Part shown: piece after piece, positions 1 through 8,405 of the stretch
Layout of the letters: every line of letters starts with the position of its first letter
Position numbering within the stretch: position 1 is the first letter of the stretch
Assembly: GCA_027035735.1 (NCBI GenBank)
Contig: JALVUH010000079.1
Location: 1 to 38,016 of the forward strand
Direction: 5' to 3'
DNA length: 38,016 bases
Origin: Nautiliaceae bacterium
GTDB lineage: Bacteria; Campylobacterota; Campylobacteria; Campylobacterales; Nautiliaceae
Position numbers and translations under genes: made by a program
The notes under the pieces: generated by a model
Seen by the model: the letters and a program-made list of their open reading frames with translations, nothing else
What the model was told of the DNA's origin: nothing
Databases searched by the model: none

Positions 1-1029
1 TTTTTTCAAAAGAGTGGAAATGTATTAAATTCTAATGTTTCTCAAATAATTGCTGATAAAAAATATTTATATAAAGATGGAGAACTTGTTATTGAAAACA
101 ATCCTGAAGCTCAACAATATGCAGGAGAAAATAGTGTAATAGCAGATACGTTAAATCTCTCTCCAAGTAATTATCCTCAGCAAATAGAAGTGAGATATTA
201 TGATATTAATGGGAATTTTAAAAGAGCTATTATTACTTTAAGAGATACACCAGATAGCAATGGACATCTTTCTACATTTGAAGTTGATGGGAATGTTTAT
301 GATATTTTAAATGAGAATGGAGAAAAAACTCCAGCACATACTCAAATAACAACTCAAGAGTATTTGGATAAAGATACATGTAAAATGTGTAAAAAAGAGA
401 AAATTACAAAAGGTGTAACTTTTAAGCAATTAGGAGATATCATTTCAATGCTTACAACTGATACTCTTCCAAGTTCAACCCTTTCATATAAAGATGCTAT
501 AAAAGAAGCAGAGCAAAAAGTTGTAGCAGGGGTAGATGAAAAAGGAAGATTTTTTGTAAAAGATTTACAAAATCAAAATACAAATTTAAGAGTTAGTATG
601 TTTAATAGCGATGATAATTTTTCTTTTCAAGAAAATAATGCTATTACAATAGATGAACCTCAAACAGACTTTTTTCAAACACTTCAAAATGCAATTGAAG
701 CGGTTAAAAATGGAAATGATTATGCAAATAGTAATTCTAAAGATCCTAGAAATTATGGTATTCAAGGAGCAATTGAAGCAATTGAGCATGTAATGGATAG
801 AGTAAGAAGAGAAGATTCAAAAATAGGGGCAGTATCAGAAGAATTTAATTTGAGTATCCAAAGAGTGGATATGTTAAAAAATCATGTAATAGAACTTCAA
901 TCTCAAAATATTGATACAGATATAGGAAAAGCTACAATGAGGCTCAATTCTATTCAAACTTCATATCAAGCACTTTTAGCAAGTATTGCAAAAGTAAATA
1001 ATTTGACGCTTCTTAATTATTTAAGATAA
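1..1029 (+). CDS. flgL: Flagellar hook-associated protein FlgL (hook-filament junction), 5' end missing
   Basis: The frame is open from base 1, so the N-terminus lies outside the window; 342 codons are visible, ending in TAA at 1027-1029. The last ~80 residues have the flagellin C-terminal heptad pattern typical of FlgL (ending ASIAKVNNLTLLNYLR, preceded by 'MDRVRREDSKIGAVSEEFN'). In FlgL this helix pairs with the N-terminal helix in the D0/D1 coiled coil. The protein joins the hook to the filament after export by the flagellar type III system. The middle part is Asn/Asp/Thr-rich and poorly conserved, as expected for the exposed domains. An internal ATG at 190 is not the start, since the frame continues upstream without a stop. 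ftsK follows after a short gap. FlgL rather than flagellin is favoured by the C-terminal sequence and by the absence of a second flagellin gene nearby. Confidence 0.85.
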   Translation, partial: FFQKSGNVLNSNVSQIIADKKYLYKDGELVIENNPEAQQYAGENSVIADTLNLSPSNYPQQIEVRYYDINGNFKRAIITLRDTPDSNGHLSTFEVDGNVYDILNENGEKTPAHTQITTQEYLDKDTCKMCKKEKITKGVTFKQLGDIISMLTTDTLPSSTLSYKDAIKEAEQKVVAGVDEKGRFFVKDLQNQNTNLRVSMFNSDDNFSFQENNAITIDEPQTDFFQTLQNAIEAVKNGNDYANSNSKDPRNYGIQGAIEAIEHVMDRVRREDSKIGAVSEEFNLSIQRVDMLKNHVIELQSQNIDTDIGKATMRLNSIQTSYQALLASIAKVNNLTLLNYLR

Positions 1030-1053
1030 AATTCCATTTAAAAAGGATTTGGG

Positions 1054-3195
1054 ATTTTAAAAAAGGCTTTTTTCCTCTTTTTATTAGCTGTTGTTATTTT
1101 TATAGGTGTGGCTACTTTAGTTCCTAATTTCCACTATGTAGGGAAAATTGGTGAATTTATTGGAAAATTAAATTTAGTTTTATTTGGGTATTTTGGGTAT
1201 ATTGTATTTTTGTATTTATTATGGATTTTATATTTAGCTTATAAAAACAAATTTGATTTTAAAAATTCTTTAAGAGTTTTAGGGGTATTAATACTTTTTT
1301 TTGATTTTTTATTTATTCAGAGCTTGCTTATAAAAAAAGGAGTTATTGGAAATTTATTTGTTAAAACATTAAGTTCTTTTATAGGAATTTTGGGAGTAAT
1401 TCTTTTGGTGTTTGTTATTGGAGGATGGGGATTGTTTATGATTTTTGAAGAAGAAATATTTGATTATTTTAAAAATCTAGGAAAAAAATCTCATCAAAAA
1501 ATTTCAGATGTGATAGAGGAAAATGATAATTTTGAAGATGAAAAAAAGGATTTTAACGAGGATAATTATGAAGATAGTAATTTTAATGTAGAAAATATAG
1601 AACTTGATGAAGAGGATTTTAAAGAGGCAAACTCTAAGGAAATTGAAGAAAAAAAAGAAGAAAATAATCAAAAAGAAATAAAATCAAAAAATATAAACGA
1701 AAAAGAAAAACAAAAAAATAAAGAAGCAAAAGAGGTAGAAGTAAAAAAAGCAGTAGAGCTTGAAGATACTAAAAAACTTCTTAGTCAAATAGAAATAGGA
1801 GAACGTGAAAAACCAAAAGATTGGAAATTCCCTTCACTTGAATTTTTAACAAAACCTCCAAAGAAAAGAGCTGAGATTAATGAAGCAGAAATTGATAAGA
1901 AGATAAAAATATTAATAGAAAAATTAAAACAATTTAAAATTGAAGGAGATGTTGTTAGATATTATGTAGGACCAGTAGTTACTACATTTGAATTTAAGCC
2001 TCTGCCTCATATAAAAGTTAGTAAAATTTTAGCTCTTCAAGATGATTTGGCTATGGCACTTAAAGCCAAATCCATAAGAATTCAAGCTCCAATTCCTGGA
2101 AAAGATGTTGTAGGAATTGAAATTCCAAATGAAAAGCAAGAAACTATTTATCTTAGAGAAATACTTGAGAGTGATATTTTTAAAAAATCAAAATCTCCTC
2201 TAACTTTAGCTCTTGGAAAAGATATAGTAGGAGCTCCTTTTGTTACAGATTTGGCAAAACTTCCTCATCTATTAATAGCTGGGACTACAGGAAGTGGTAA
2301 AAGTGTGGGTATTAATGCTATGATTCTTTCACTCCTTTATAAAAATTCTCCAGATGAACTGAAATTTGTAATGATTGATCCAAAAATGCTTGAATTTTCT
2401 ATTTATAATGACATTCCTCATCTCCTAACTCCTGTAATAACAGAACCTAAAAAAGCAATAACTGCTCTTAATGCAATGGTTAAAGAGATGGAAAGACGTT
2501 ATAAACTTATGGCAAAAATGAAAGTTAAAAATATAGAAAACTATAATAAAAAAGCTGATGAAAAATTACCATATATTGTAATTATTATTGATGAACTTGC
2601 AGATTTGATGATGACTAGTGGAAAAGATGTGGAATATTCTATTGCAAGACTTGCTCAAATGGCAAGAGCAAGTGGAATTCATTTAATAGTAGCTACTCAA
2701 AGACCAAGTGTTGATGTTGTAACTGGACTTATTAAAGCAAATCTTCCAAGTAGGATTTCTTTTAAGGTTGGGCAAAAAATAGATTCAAAAGTTATTTTAG
2801 ACCAATTTGGGGCTGAGAGTCTGCTAGGACGTGGTGATATGCTATTTACTCCTCCAGGTATTAGCGGACTTATTCGTCTTCATGCTCCTTTTACAAGTGA
2901 AGAAGAAATAGAAAAAATTGTAGAATTTTTAAAATCTCAAAGGGAAGTAGAGTATGATAATTCAATAATTAACACTATTGAAAGTACAGAAATAGAAGAT
3001 GATTTGGATGAAGTAGATGAATTATTTGAAGAAGCTAAGAAAATAATACTTACAGAAAAAAGAACGAGTATAAGTTATCTTCAAAGAAGACTTCAAATTG
3101 GGTATAATAGAGCAGCAAATATAATTGAACAGATGGAAAGAAAAGGTATCCTTTCACCTCCAAATGCAAAAGGGCAAAGGGAAATATTAATTTAG
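1054..3195 (+). CDS. ftsK: DNA translocase FtsK
   Basis: Septal DNA pump that clears and aligns chromosome ends at division. It has an N-terminal membrane region with several hydrophobic helices (about residues 1-130), a low-complexity acidic/Lys linker (about 150-240) and the FtsK/SpoIIIE motor. The motor has Walker A GTTGSGKS (near residue 410) and Walker B IVIIIDELADLMM (near 510), with a C-terminal winged-helix gamma domain ending 'ERKGILSPPNAKGQREILI'. The first conventional start is GTG at 1108 (695 aa), but it has no properly spaced SD and cuts off a hydrophobic stretch encoded in frame just upstream (LLAVVIFIGVATLVPN). The in-frame stop at 1039 is followed by AAAAGGA (1041-1047) and then ATT at 1054, giving 713 aa and a complete first membrane helix. 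No ATG, GTG or TTG occurs in frame between 1039 and 1108. I therefore place the start at 1054 as a probable AUU start. Gene identity is certain; the start is inferred. Confidence 0.93.
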   Translation: MLKKAFFLFLLAVVIFIGVATLVPNFHYVGKIGEFIGKLNLVLFGYFGYIVFLYLLWILYLAYKNKFDFKNSLRVLGVLILFFDFLFIQSLLIKKGVIGNLFVKTLSSFIGILGVILLVFVIGGWGLFMIFEEEIFDYFKNLGKKSHQKISDVIEENDNFEDEKKDFNEDNYEDSNFNVENIELDEEDFKEANSKEIEEKKEENNQKEIKSKNINEKEKQKNKEAKEVEVKKAVELEDTKKLLSQIEIGEREKPKDWKFPSLEFLTKPPKKRAEINEAEIDKKIKILIEKLKQFKIEGDVVRYYVGPVVTTFEFKPLPHIKVSKILALQDDLAMALKAKSIRIQAPIPGKDVVGIEIPNEKQETIYLREILESDIFKKSKSPLTLALGKDIVGAPFVTDLAKLPHLLIAGTTGSGKSVGINAMILSLLYKNSPDELKFVMIDPKMLEFSIYNDIPHLLTPVITEPKKAITALNAMVKEMERRYKLMAKMKVKNIENYNKKADEKLPYIVIIIDELADLMMTSGKDVEYSIARLAQMARASGIHLIVATQRPSVDVVTGLIKANLPSRISFKVGQKIDSKVILDQFGAESLLGRGDMLFTPPGISGLIRLHAPFTSEEEIEKIVEFLKSQREVEYDNSIINTIESTEIEDDLDEVDELFEEAKKIILTEKRTSISYLQRRLQIGYNRAANIIEQMERKGILSPPNAKGQREILI

Positions 3196-3204
3196 GAGAA
3201 AAAG

Positions 3205-3819
3205 ATGAAAAAATTTTTACTATTTTCATTAGGAGCTTTATTTATTGTAGGATGTGCAGATAAGCCATTGGCTACGAATGTAGTTCAATTAGCTGGAAAT
3301 CAAGAAGTAGCAGGATGGAAAACTCCTACACCTCCAAAACCTAAAGTAATTATCAAAAAAATTTACATAAAAGAAAAAATAAAAGATAGTGATGGTGATG
3401 GAGTACCAGACAATATAGACAAATGTCCAAATACTCCAAAAAATGTATTAGTTAATCATTATGGATGTCCAATAATCACAACTCTTAGAATTAATTTTGA
3501 TTTTAATAAAGCTACAGTTAAAAAAATATATTATCCACAAATTAAAAAAGTAGCAGAAATTTTAAAAGCAAATCCAAAATTAAAAATAGAAATTGATGGA
3601 TATACAGATAATATAGGAAATCCAAAATATAATTTAAAACTTTCTTTAAGAAGAGCTGAAGCCATAAAAAATATATTAGTTAAAGTTTATCATATAAATC
3701 CAAAAAGAATAGTTGTAAAAGGATATGGTGAAAAATATCCTTTAGTTCCAAATACTACTGCTACTAATAGAGCATTAAATAGAAGAGCAGAAATAATAAA
3801 TATTACAAACGAGAAATAA
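3205..3819 (+). CDS. OmpA/Pal-family outer-membrane lipoprotein with TSP3-type calcium repeat
   Basis: 204 aa. The signal peptide ends in a lipobox IVGC, with Cys17 as the acylation site. Residues ~70-95 hold an acidic thrombospondin-type-3-like repeat (DSDGDGVPDNIDKCPNTP), common in linkers of OmpA-like proteins. Residues ~100-204 form an OmpA-C peptidoglycan-binding domain: INFDFNKATV, the EIDGYTDNIG segment, and the meso-DAP contact region ending NRRAEI. It probably tethers the outer membrane to peptidoglycan. A strong SD (AGGAGAAA) precedes ATG 3205, 9 nt after ftsK, so the two may be co-transcribed. The stop abuts, without a spacer, the stop of the convergent amidohydrolase gene. It resembles Pal but is longer because of the TSP3 region, and no tol genes are next to it, so I do not call it Pal. 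Confidence 0.85.
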   Translation: MKKFLLFSLGALFIVGCADKPLATNVVQLAGNQEVAGWKTPTPPKPKVIIKKIYIKEKIKDSDGDGVPDNIDKCPNTPKNVLVNHYGCPIITTLRINFDFNKATVKKIYYPQIKKVAEILKANPKLKIEIDGYTDNIGNPKYNLKLSLRRAEAIKNILVKVYHINPKRIVVKGYGEKYPLVPNTTATNRALNRRAEIINITNEK

Positions 3820-5025
3820 TTAAATTTTTTCTCCGTTTATATAAAGCTCTTCTACTTCGGTTGTATGTAAAATTATATGCATAGGAATTAATTCTTTTTC
3901 TTTTACTTTTCCAGGTAATTTAAAAGTTATTAAATCTGCATCTTTATCTTTTTCTAAAGAGCCGTTATTTAAATGTAATTGTTTTGCAGCATTTTTTGTA
4001 ACTGCTTTTAATAAATCTTTTGCTAAATATTTTGGATGAAGATCAGTATGCATTAAAAGTGCTGCTCTTATTTCTTTAAAAAGATTTAAAGAATAATTGC
4101 TACTCATCCCATCTGTTGCTACAGAATAAGGGATTGATTGATTTTTTACTCTCTCAAGGTCTAATTTGCCTACATTAAGAAGTCTATTTGATACAGGACA
4201 ATGTGCTATTGAAGCATTTAATTGACTAATTTTTTCTAATTCTTTTTCATTTGCATAAACGCAATGTATAAAGGTTGTATTTGTATTTTTGAATTTTTCT
4301 AAAAATTCTATAGGTTTAATTAAAGGTTTTGCATTTTTAAAATGTTTTTCAAAAAAAAGTTTAAATTCTCCTTCACCCTTATCAAGCCAGCTTCTCTCAG
4401 CTTTACTTTCCATAAAATGGGCTTGGATAGGTAAATTTTCATTTTTAGCTAATTCAATTACTTTATCCATTAAAATAGGATGTACAGAATAAGGAGAATG
4501 AATAGAAACTCCTATTTTAAATTTTTCATTTTGATATTGTTTTGATTCATTTACTCTATTTAAAAAATCTTGATACATTGCATCTACAATTGCAGGATTT
4601 GTTCCAATAATTTCATTAAAATATACTACTTTTAAAGGAGAGTACTTTAAATATTTTAAATCATTTCCTGTTGAACTTATCTCTCCAAAAGCACAAACTC
4701 CACTTTTTTTCATCTCTTCTATTGCATTTTTATAACACTCTCCTTTACAAGAGATAAAAAGCTCTTCTCTTGAATTAATAACAGAATCAAGCCATGTAAT
4801 AAAATCCCCGTAGTTTAAAGAAGTTTTATTTTTGCTAAATTCAAGATGAGTATGAGTATTGATAAGAGCTGGCATAATAACAGAATTTTTACCTAAATAA
4901 ATACTTTCTCCAGGAAGATTATACCCTATGTCTATAATCTTATTTGAAAATAAAATTTCAGCATTTAATAAAATTTCATCTTTTTCATTCATTGTTAATA
5001 CATAATCGGCTTTTAGTTTTATCAA
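3820..5025 (-). CDS. Metal-dependent amidohydrolase, aminofutalosine deaminase family (menaquinone pathway candidate)
   Basis: 401 aa with a TTG start at 5025-5023 preceded by an AAGGAG SD. It belongs to the COG0402-type amidohydrolases (cytosine/adenosine-deaminase-like TIM barrel). The metal-site motifs are visible in order: NTHTHLEFSK (HxH), IQAHFMESKAE, a following HC motif (FIHCVYAN), AHCPVSNRL and VATDGMSSN with the catalytic Asp. Enzymes of this group from Campylobacterota deaminate 6-amino-6-deoxyfutalosine in the futalosine route to menaquinone, and family members lie near aroQ in Campylobacter. Menaquinone is the expected quinone for the nitrate-reducing chain in this window. The exact substrate cannot be proven from sequence; S-adenosylhomocysteine or another purine nucleoside is the main alternative. 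It is transcribed divergently from aroQ and converges end to end with the OmpA-like gene. Confidence 0.8.
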   Translation of the reverse strand: MIKLKADYVLTMNEKDEILLNAEILFSNKIIDIGYNLPGESIYLGKNSVIMPALINTHTHLEFSKNKTSLNYGDFITWLDSVINSREELFISCKGECYKNAIEEMKKSGVCAFGEISSTGNDLKYLKYSPLKVVYFNEIIGTNPAIVDAMYQDFLNRVNESKQYQNEKFKIGVSIHSPYSVHPILMDKVIELAKNENLPIQAHFMESKAERSWLDKGEGEFKLFFEKHFKNAKPLIKPIEFLEKFKNTNTTFIHCVYANEKELEKISQLNASIAHCPVSNRLLNVGKLDLERVKNQSIPYSVATDGMSSNYSLNLFKEIRAALLMHTDLHPKYLAKDLLKAVTKNAAKQLHLNNGSLEKDKDADLITFKLPGKVKEKELIPMHIILHTTEVEELYINGEKI

Positions 5026-5101
5026 ACTTTCTCCTTTTTTATTATCTTAGCAATATTTATGCCAAAATTTTAGTAAAATAACAATAAAAAAAGGAGAAAA
5101 A

Positions 5102-5581
5102 TTGAAAATTAAAGTAATTCATGGACCAAATTTAAATCTTTTAGGTATTAGAGAAGTAAATATTTATGGACCTGCAAAATTAGAAGATATTAATAAAAAT
5201 TTAGAAGTAGTAGCAAAACAGAATGGATTTGAGATTGAGTTTTTTCAATCAAATCATGAAGGTGATATAGTAGATGCTATTCAAGAATCACTTACAGATG
5301 GAACTAATGGAATTATTATAAATCCAGCAGCTTTGACACATACATCAATTTCAATTAGAGATGCTTTAGCAGCAGTTAGAGTAAGAATTCCTGCAGTTGA
5401 AGTGCATATGAGTAATGTAGCTGCAAGAGAAGAATTTAGACATAAATCTATGATTAGTGATATTGTAGCTGGAACAATTACAGGATTTGGACCTCTTAGT
5501 TATCATTTGGGGCTTATTTCAATGATGGAGATTTTAAATCAACTTAAAATGGCACAACAATCACAAGGACAAAACCAATAA
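5102..5581 (+). CDS. aroQ: 3-dehydroquinate dehydratase, type II
   Basis: 159 aa. It converts 3-dehydroquinate to 3-dehydroshikimate in the shikimate pathway and is cytosolic, usually a dodecamer. Type II signatures are present: HGPNLNLLGIRE at the N-terminus (catalytic region, with an Arg in the lid), FFQSNHEGDIVDAI, INPAALTHTSISIRDAL and VEVHMSNVAAREEFRHKS with the catalytic His. The start is TTG at 5102, five bases after a strong AAGGAG. No other start fits, because the IHGPNLNLLG motif begins only five residues in. A possible -10 (TAAAAT, 5074-5079) lies in the 76-bp divergent spacer with the amidohydrolase. Its stop overlaps the pepQ start (ATAATG), indicating translational coupling. The length is typical of the family. 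Confidence 0.95.
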   Translation: MKIKVIHGPNLNLLGIREVNIYGPAKLEDINKNLEVVAKQNGFEIEFFQSNHEGDIVDAIQESLTDGTNGIIINPAALTHTSISIRDALAAVRVRIPAVEVHMSNVAAREEFRHKSMISDIVAGTITGFGPLSYHLGLISMMEILNQLKMAQQSQGQNQ

Positions 5582-6582
5582 TGAATTATATTCTAAATAA
5601 AGAGAATGAAATTTATTATGAGTGTGGATGGAGTAGCGATAATGCTATTTTCCTCTCTCTCAATGAAGAAAAGTATGTAATTACTGATGGAAGATATACT
5701 CTTGATGCAAAAGAAAATGCAAGAGCTGAGGTAATTGAAGCAAGAGATTTAATAAAAAAAGCAAAAGAATTAATTTTAAAAAAAAGAATTAAAAAATTAA
5801 AAATTGATCCAAATAATTGGAGTTATAAAAATTATGTTTCTTTACAAAAAGTAGTAAATCTTATAAATGAAGAGAACTTTTCTTTTAAAAAAAGAATGAT
5901 TAAAACTCCTAAAGAACTTGAGATTATAAAAGAAGCGGTAAAAATTGGAGCTAAGGCTTTTGATGAATTTGCAAAAGTTATAGAGGTTGGAATTGATGAA
6001 TTTGAGCTTAGTTTTAGATTCAAAGAAAAACTTACCAATAGAGGAAGAAGGCCTTTAAGTTTTGAACCAATTGTAGCTATTAATGAAAATGCAGCAAAAC
6101 CCCATGCTGAAGTTAGTGAAAAAATTCTTAAAAAAGGAGATTTATTACTTCTTGATGCAGGTATTAAACATAAAAGATACTGTTCTGATAGAACAAGAAC
6201 TATTTATATAGGTGAAAATATTTCTATGAATAAAAATCAAAAATTTCCAAAAGAGATTCAAAAAGTTTATGATGTAGTATTGAAAGCTCAAGAAGAAGCA
6301 ATTAAAGCAATAAAAGTAGGTATTAAAGCATGTGAACTTGATAAAATAGCAAGAGATATTATTGAAAAAGCTGGATATGGGAAATATTTTGTTCATTCTT
6401 TAGGTCATGGAGTAGGGCTTGATATTCATGAATGGCCTTTTATTAATTCAAAAAATGAAATTGAGCTTAAAGAAGGTATGGTATTTACAATAGAACCGGG
6501 TATTTATATCCCTGGAAGATTTGGTATTAGAATAGAAGATATGGTTGCAATTAATTATAATGGAGAGGTTGAGATATTATGA
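5581..6582 (+). CDS. pepQ: M24-family aminopeptidase (Xaa-Pro aminopeptidase/dipeptidase, PepQ)
   Basis: 333 aa cytosolic metallopeptidase that cleaves N-terminal Xaa-Pro bonds. The 'pita-bread' fold of M24 enzymes is recognised by the five metal ligands: Asp in LLLDAGIKHK, Asp in SDRTRTIYI, His in HSLGHGVGLDIHE, Glu in FTIEPGIY and Glu in GIRIEDMV. The N-terminal ~110 residues correspond to the creatinase-type N domain. The start overlaps the aroQ stop by one base and the stop overlaps the next small ORF by four (ATGA), so it sits inside a polycistron. The same position next to aroQ is known for H. pylori pepQ. The choice between aminopeptidase P and prolidase activity is not settled by sequence. 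Confidence 0.9.
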   Translation: MNYILNKENEIYYECGWSSDNAIFLSLNEEKYVITDGRYTLDAKENARAEVIEARDLIKKAKELILKKRIKKLKIDPNNWSYKNYVSLQKVVNLINEENFSFKKRMIKTPKELEIIKEAVKIGAKAFDEFAKVIEVGIDEFELSFRFKEKLTNRGRRPLSFEPIVAINENAAKPHAEVSEKILKKGDLLLLDAGIKHKRYCSDRTRTIYIGENISMNKNQKFPKEIQKVYDVVLKAQEEAIKAIKVGIKACELDKIARDIIEKAGYGKYFVHSLGHGVGLDIHEWPFINSKNEIELKEGMVFTIEPGIYIPGRFGIRIEDMVAINYNGEVEIL

Positions 6583-6743
6583 GTATAAGTAAAATTCGCT
6601 CAATTCTTTATAAAGTAGCAAAATATTTAGGGGATATAAATGCTATTAAAAGAGCAATAAAAAAAGGAGATTTTACTCCTATAATAAAAAGGATTATTCG
6701 TAGAATTTATGGGTATATAACTTCTAGAGGAATGCCTAAATAG
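6579..6743 (+). CDS. Small basic protein of unknown function, 54 aa
   Basis: ATG at 6579 overlaps the pepQ stop (ATGA), and the frame runs to TAG at 6741-6743, just 8 nt before folK. The product begins MSISKIRSILYKVAKYLGDI, is strongly basic (many Lys/Arg, few acidic residues) and has no Cys and no membrane helix. Its C-terminal half is a cationic helix-like stretch rich in IIKRIIRRIYG. I recognise a general resemblance to small basic proteins with a 'KxARxLGDINAI' type N-terminus seen in several bacteria and archaea, but no function is known to me. Translational coupling on the 5' side and tight packing between pepQ and folK are the main reasons to accept it as a gene. An RNA- or DNA-binding role would fit the charge but is a guess. 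Confidence 0.7.
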   Translation: MSISKIRSILYKVAKYLGDINAIKRAIKKGDFTPIIKRIIRRIYGYITSRGMPK

Positions 6744-6751
6744 GTGTAAAT

Positions 6752-7207
6752 ATGAAAAAAATAATAAAAACTAATTTTTTCCCAGCTAAAATGAAAAAAT
6801 CAAATAAAACTCACAAAGTCTTAATAGGAATTGGATGTAATATAGGAAATTGTGTAAGAAGATTTAAAAAAGTTTATAAATTTTTAAATTCTCATCCAAA
6901 AATAGATATAGTTCAAACCTCTATTATTTATAAAAATCCTCCTTTTGGATATTTGAATCAACCTGATTTTTATAATTCAATTTTAGTAATTTATACAGAT
7001 TTTTCTCCTTATGAACTTCTTAGATTTTTGCTTTATACAGAAAAAAAATTTGGAAGAAAAAGAAGCTTTAAAAATGCTCCAAGAACATTAGATTTGGATA
7101 TAATTATTTATGATAATTTAAAAATAAATAAAAAAAATTTAATTATACCTCATCCATATTTTAAAAAAAGAGATTCAGTTTTGGTACCACTTGCATTAAA
7201 GGATTAA
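6752..7207 (+). CDS. folK: HPPK: 6-hydroxymethyl-7,8-dihydropterin pyrophosphokinase
   Basis: 151 aa. It transfers pyrophosphate from ATP to 6-hydroxymethyldihydropterin in folate synthesis. HPPK signatures are seen: LIGIGCNIGN near residue 24, the NPPFGYLNQPDFYN pterin-binding segment, EKKFGRKR, the APRTLDLDIIIY motif with the two Mg-binding Asp residues, and IPHP near the end. The extra ~20 basic residues before the fold are unusual; a start at the internal ATG 6791 would remove about 13 of them. The first ATG follows TAGGTG and is kept. flhF begins one base after the stop. folK next to flhF is the conserved Campylobacter/Helicobacter order, which supports the identity. Confidence 0.92.
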   Translation: MKKIIKTNFFPAKMKKSNKTHKVLIGIGCNIGNCVRRFKKVYKFLNSHPKIDIVQTSIIYKNPPFGYLNQPDFYNSILVIYTDFSPYELLRFLLYTEKKFGRKRSFKNAPRTLDLDIIIYDNLKINKKNLIIPHPYFKKRDSVLVPLALKD

Positions 7208-7208
7208 A

Positions 7209-8405
7209 TTGAAACTAAAAACTTATACAGCACCTACATATACCGAAGCACTCAATAAAATAAAACAAGAGCTTGGAGATGATGTTGTAATTGTCTCAAG
7301 TAAAGAGATTAAAAGAAAAACTTTAAGCTCTCCTGGATTGTATGAAATTGTAGTGGCTATAGAAGATGAGAAATCTATAAAAAAAGCTTCTGAGGATGAA
7401 GATGTTTTATTAAAACTTTCAACAGCTGCTAAGGAGATAAATTCTTTATCTAAAAAAAATGAAATTAAAGAAAAAATACCTGTTTCAATTAAAAATGATG
7501 AAATTAAAGCTTTAAAAGAAGAAATAAGTAAAATTGCAGATACTCTTAAATATCTTCAAGCTACTGTTTGGGATATAACTAATAAAACAGAACTTGAATT
7601 ACCACCTGAATTTAGTGAAATTTATGCTCTTGCAAAAGCTAGTGGTATGGCTTCAAAACATTTAGATGAAATTATGAGGTTAACTATTAAATATATGCCT
7701 CTTAAAATGAGAAAAAATAGAAATGCAATAAAAAGATACTTTCATACTCTTCTTAAAAAAATGATTCCTATAAGAATTGAGAGAGAAATAAAACCACCAC
7801 ATAAAAAAATTTTAATGTTTGTAGGACCTACAGGAGTTGGAAAAACTACTACTATTGCAAAACTTGCTGCAAGATATGCTTATAAATTGAGCACTCGTCA
7901 TAAAGTAGGAATTATTACTCTTGATACTTATAGAATTGGAGCAGTAGAGCAGCTTATGACATATGCAAAAATGATGAGGCTTCCAATTGAGACAGTAGTA
8001 GACCCAAGTGATTTTGAAGAAGCTTTGAATGCTCTTAGACATAATGATTATATTTTGATTGATACGGTTGGAAGTTCTCAACATGATAAAGAAAAAATTG
8101 AAAAACTTTCAAGCTTTTTAAAAGTTAATACATTTGCAGAAATAAATATCAATTTGGTTTTATCTGCTATAACTAAATATGAAGATTTAATTGATATTTA
8201 TAATAATTTTTCTATTCTCCCTATAGATACTTTAATCTTTACCAAACTTGATGAAACGAGAAGCTATGGGAATATGTTTTCTTTGCTTTTAGATACTAAA
8301 AAACCAGTGAGTTATTATTCTATAGGACAAGAAGTTCCAGATGATTTAATGGAAGCTAATGCAGAGTATCTTCTTAGAGGTATTTTAGAAAAGGAGCTTA
8401 ATTGA
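7209..8405 (+). CDS. flhF: Flagellar biosynthesis SRP-type GTPase FlhF
   Basis: 398 aa. FlhF is an SRP/FtsY-type GTPase that sets the polar site and number of flagella and, in Campylobacterota, is needed for sigma-54 flagellar gene expression. It has an N-terminal basic B domain (about residues 1-110), an N domain (about 110-195) and a G domain with GPTGVGKTTTIAKLAARYA (G1, ~205), DTYRIGAVEQL (G2), IDTVGSSQHD (G3; Val-Gly-Ser instead of the usual AGR) and FTKLDETRSYGN (G4/G5). The TTG start at 7209 is preceded by AAAGGA. Its end overlaps flhG by four bases (TTGA), so the two are coupled. The partner FlhG follows, as expected. Confidence 0.95.
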   Translation: MKLKTYTAPTYTEALNKIKQELGDDVVIVSSKEIKRKTLSSPGLYEIVVAIEDEKSIKKASEDEDVLLKLSTAAKEINSLSKKNEIKEKIPVSIKNDEIKALKEEISKIADTLKYLQATVWDITNKTELELPPEFSEIYALAKASGMASKHLDEIMRLTIKYMPLKMRKNRNAIKRYFHTLLKKMIPIRIEREIKPPHKKILMFVGPTGVGKTTTIAKLAARYAYKLSTRHKVGIITLDTYRIGAVEQLMTYAKMMRLPIETVVDPSDFEEALNALRHNDYILIDTVGSSQHDKEKIEKLSSFLKVNTFAEININLVLSAITKYEDLIDIYNNFSILPIDTLIFTKLDETRSYGNMFSLLLDTKKPVSYYSIGQEVPDDLMEANAEYLLRGILEKELN

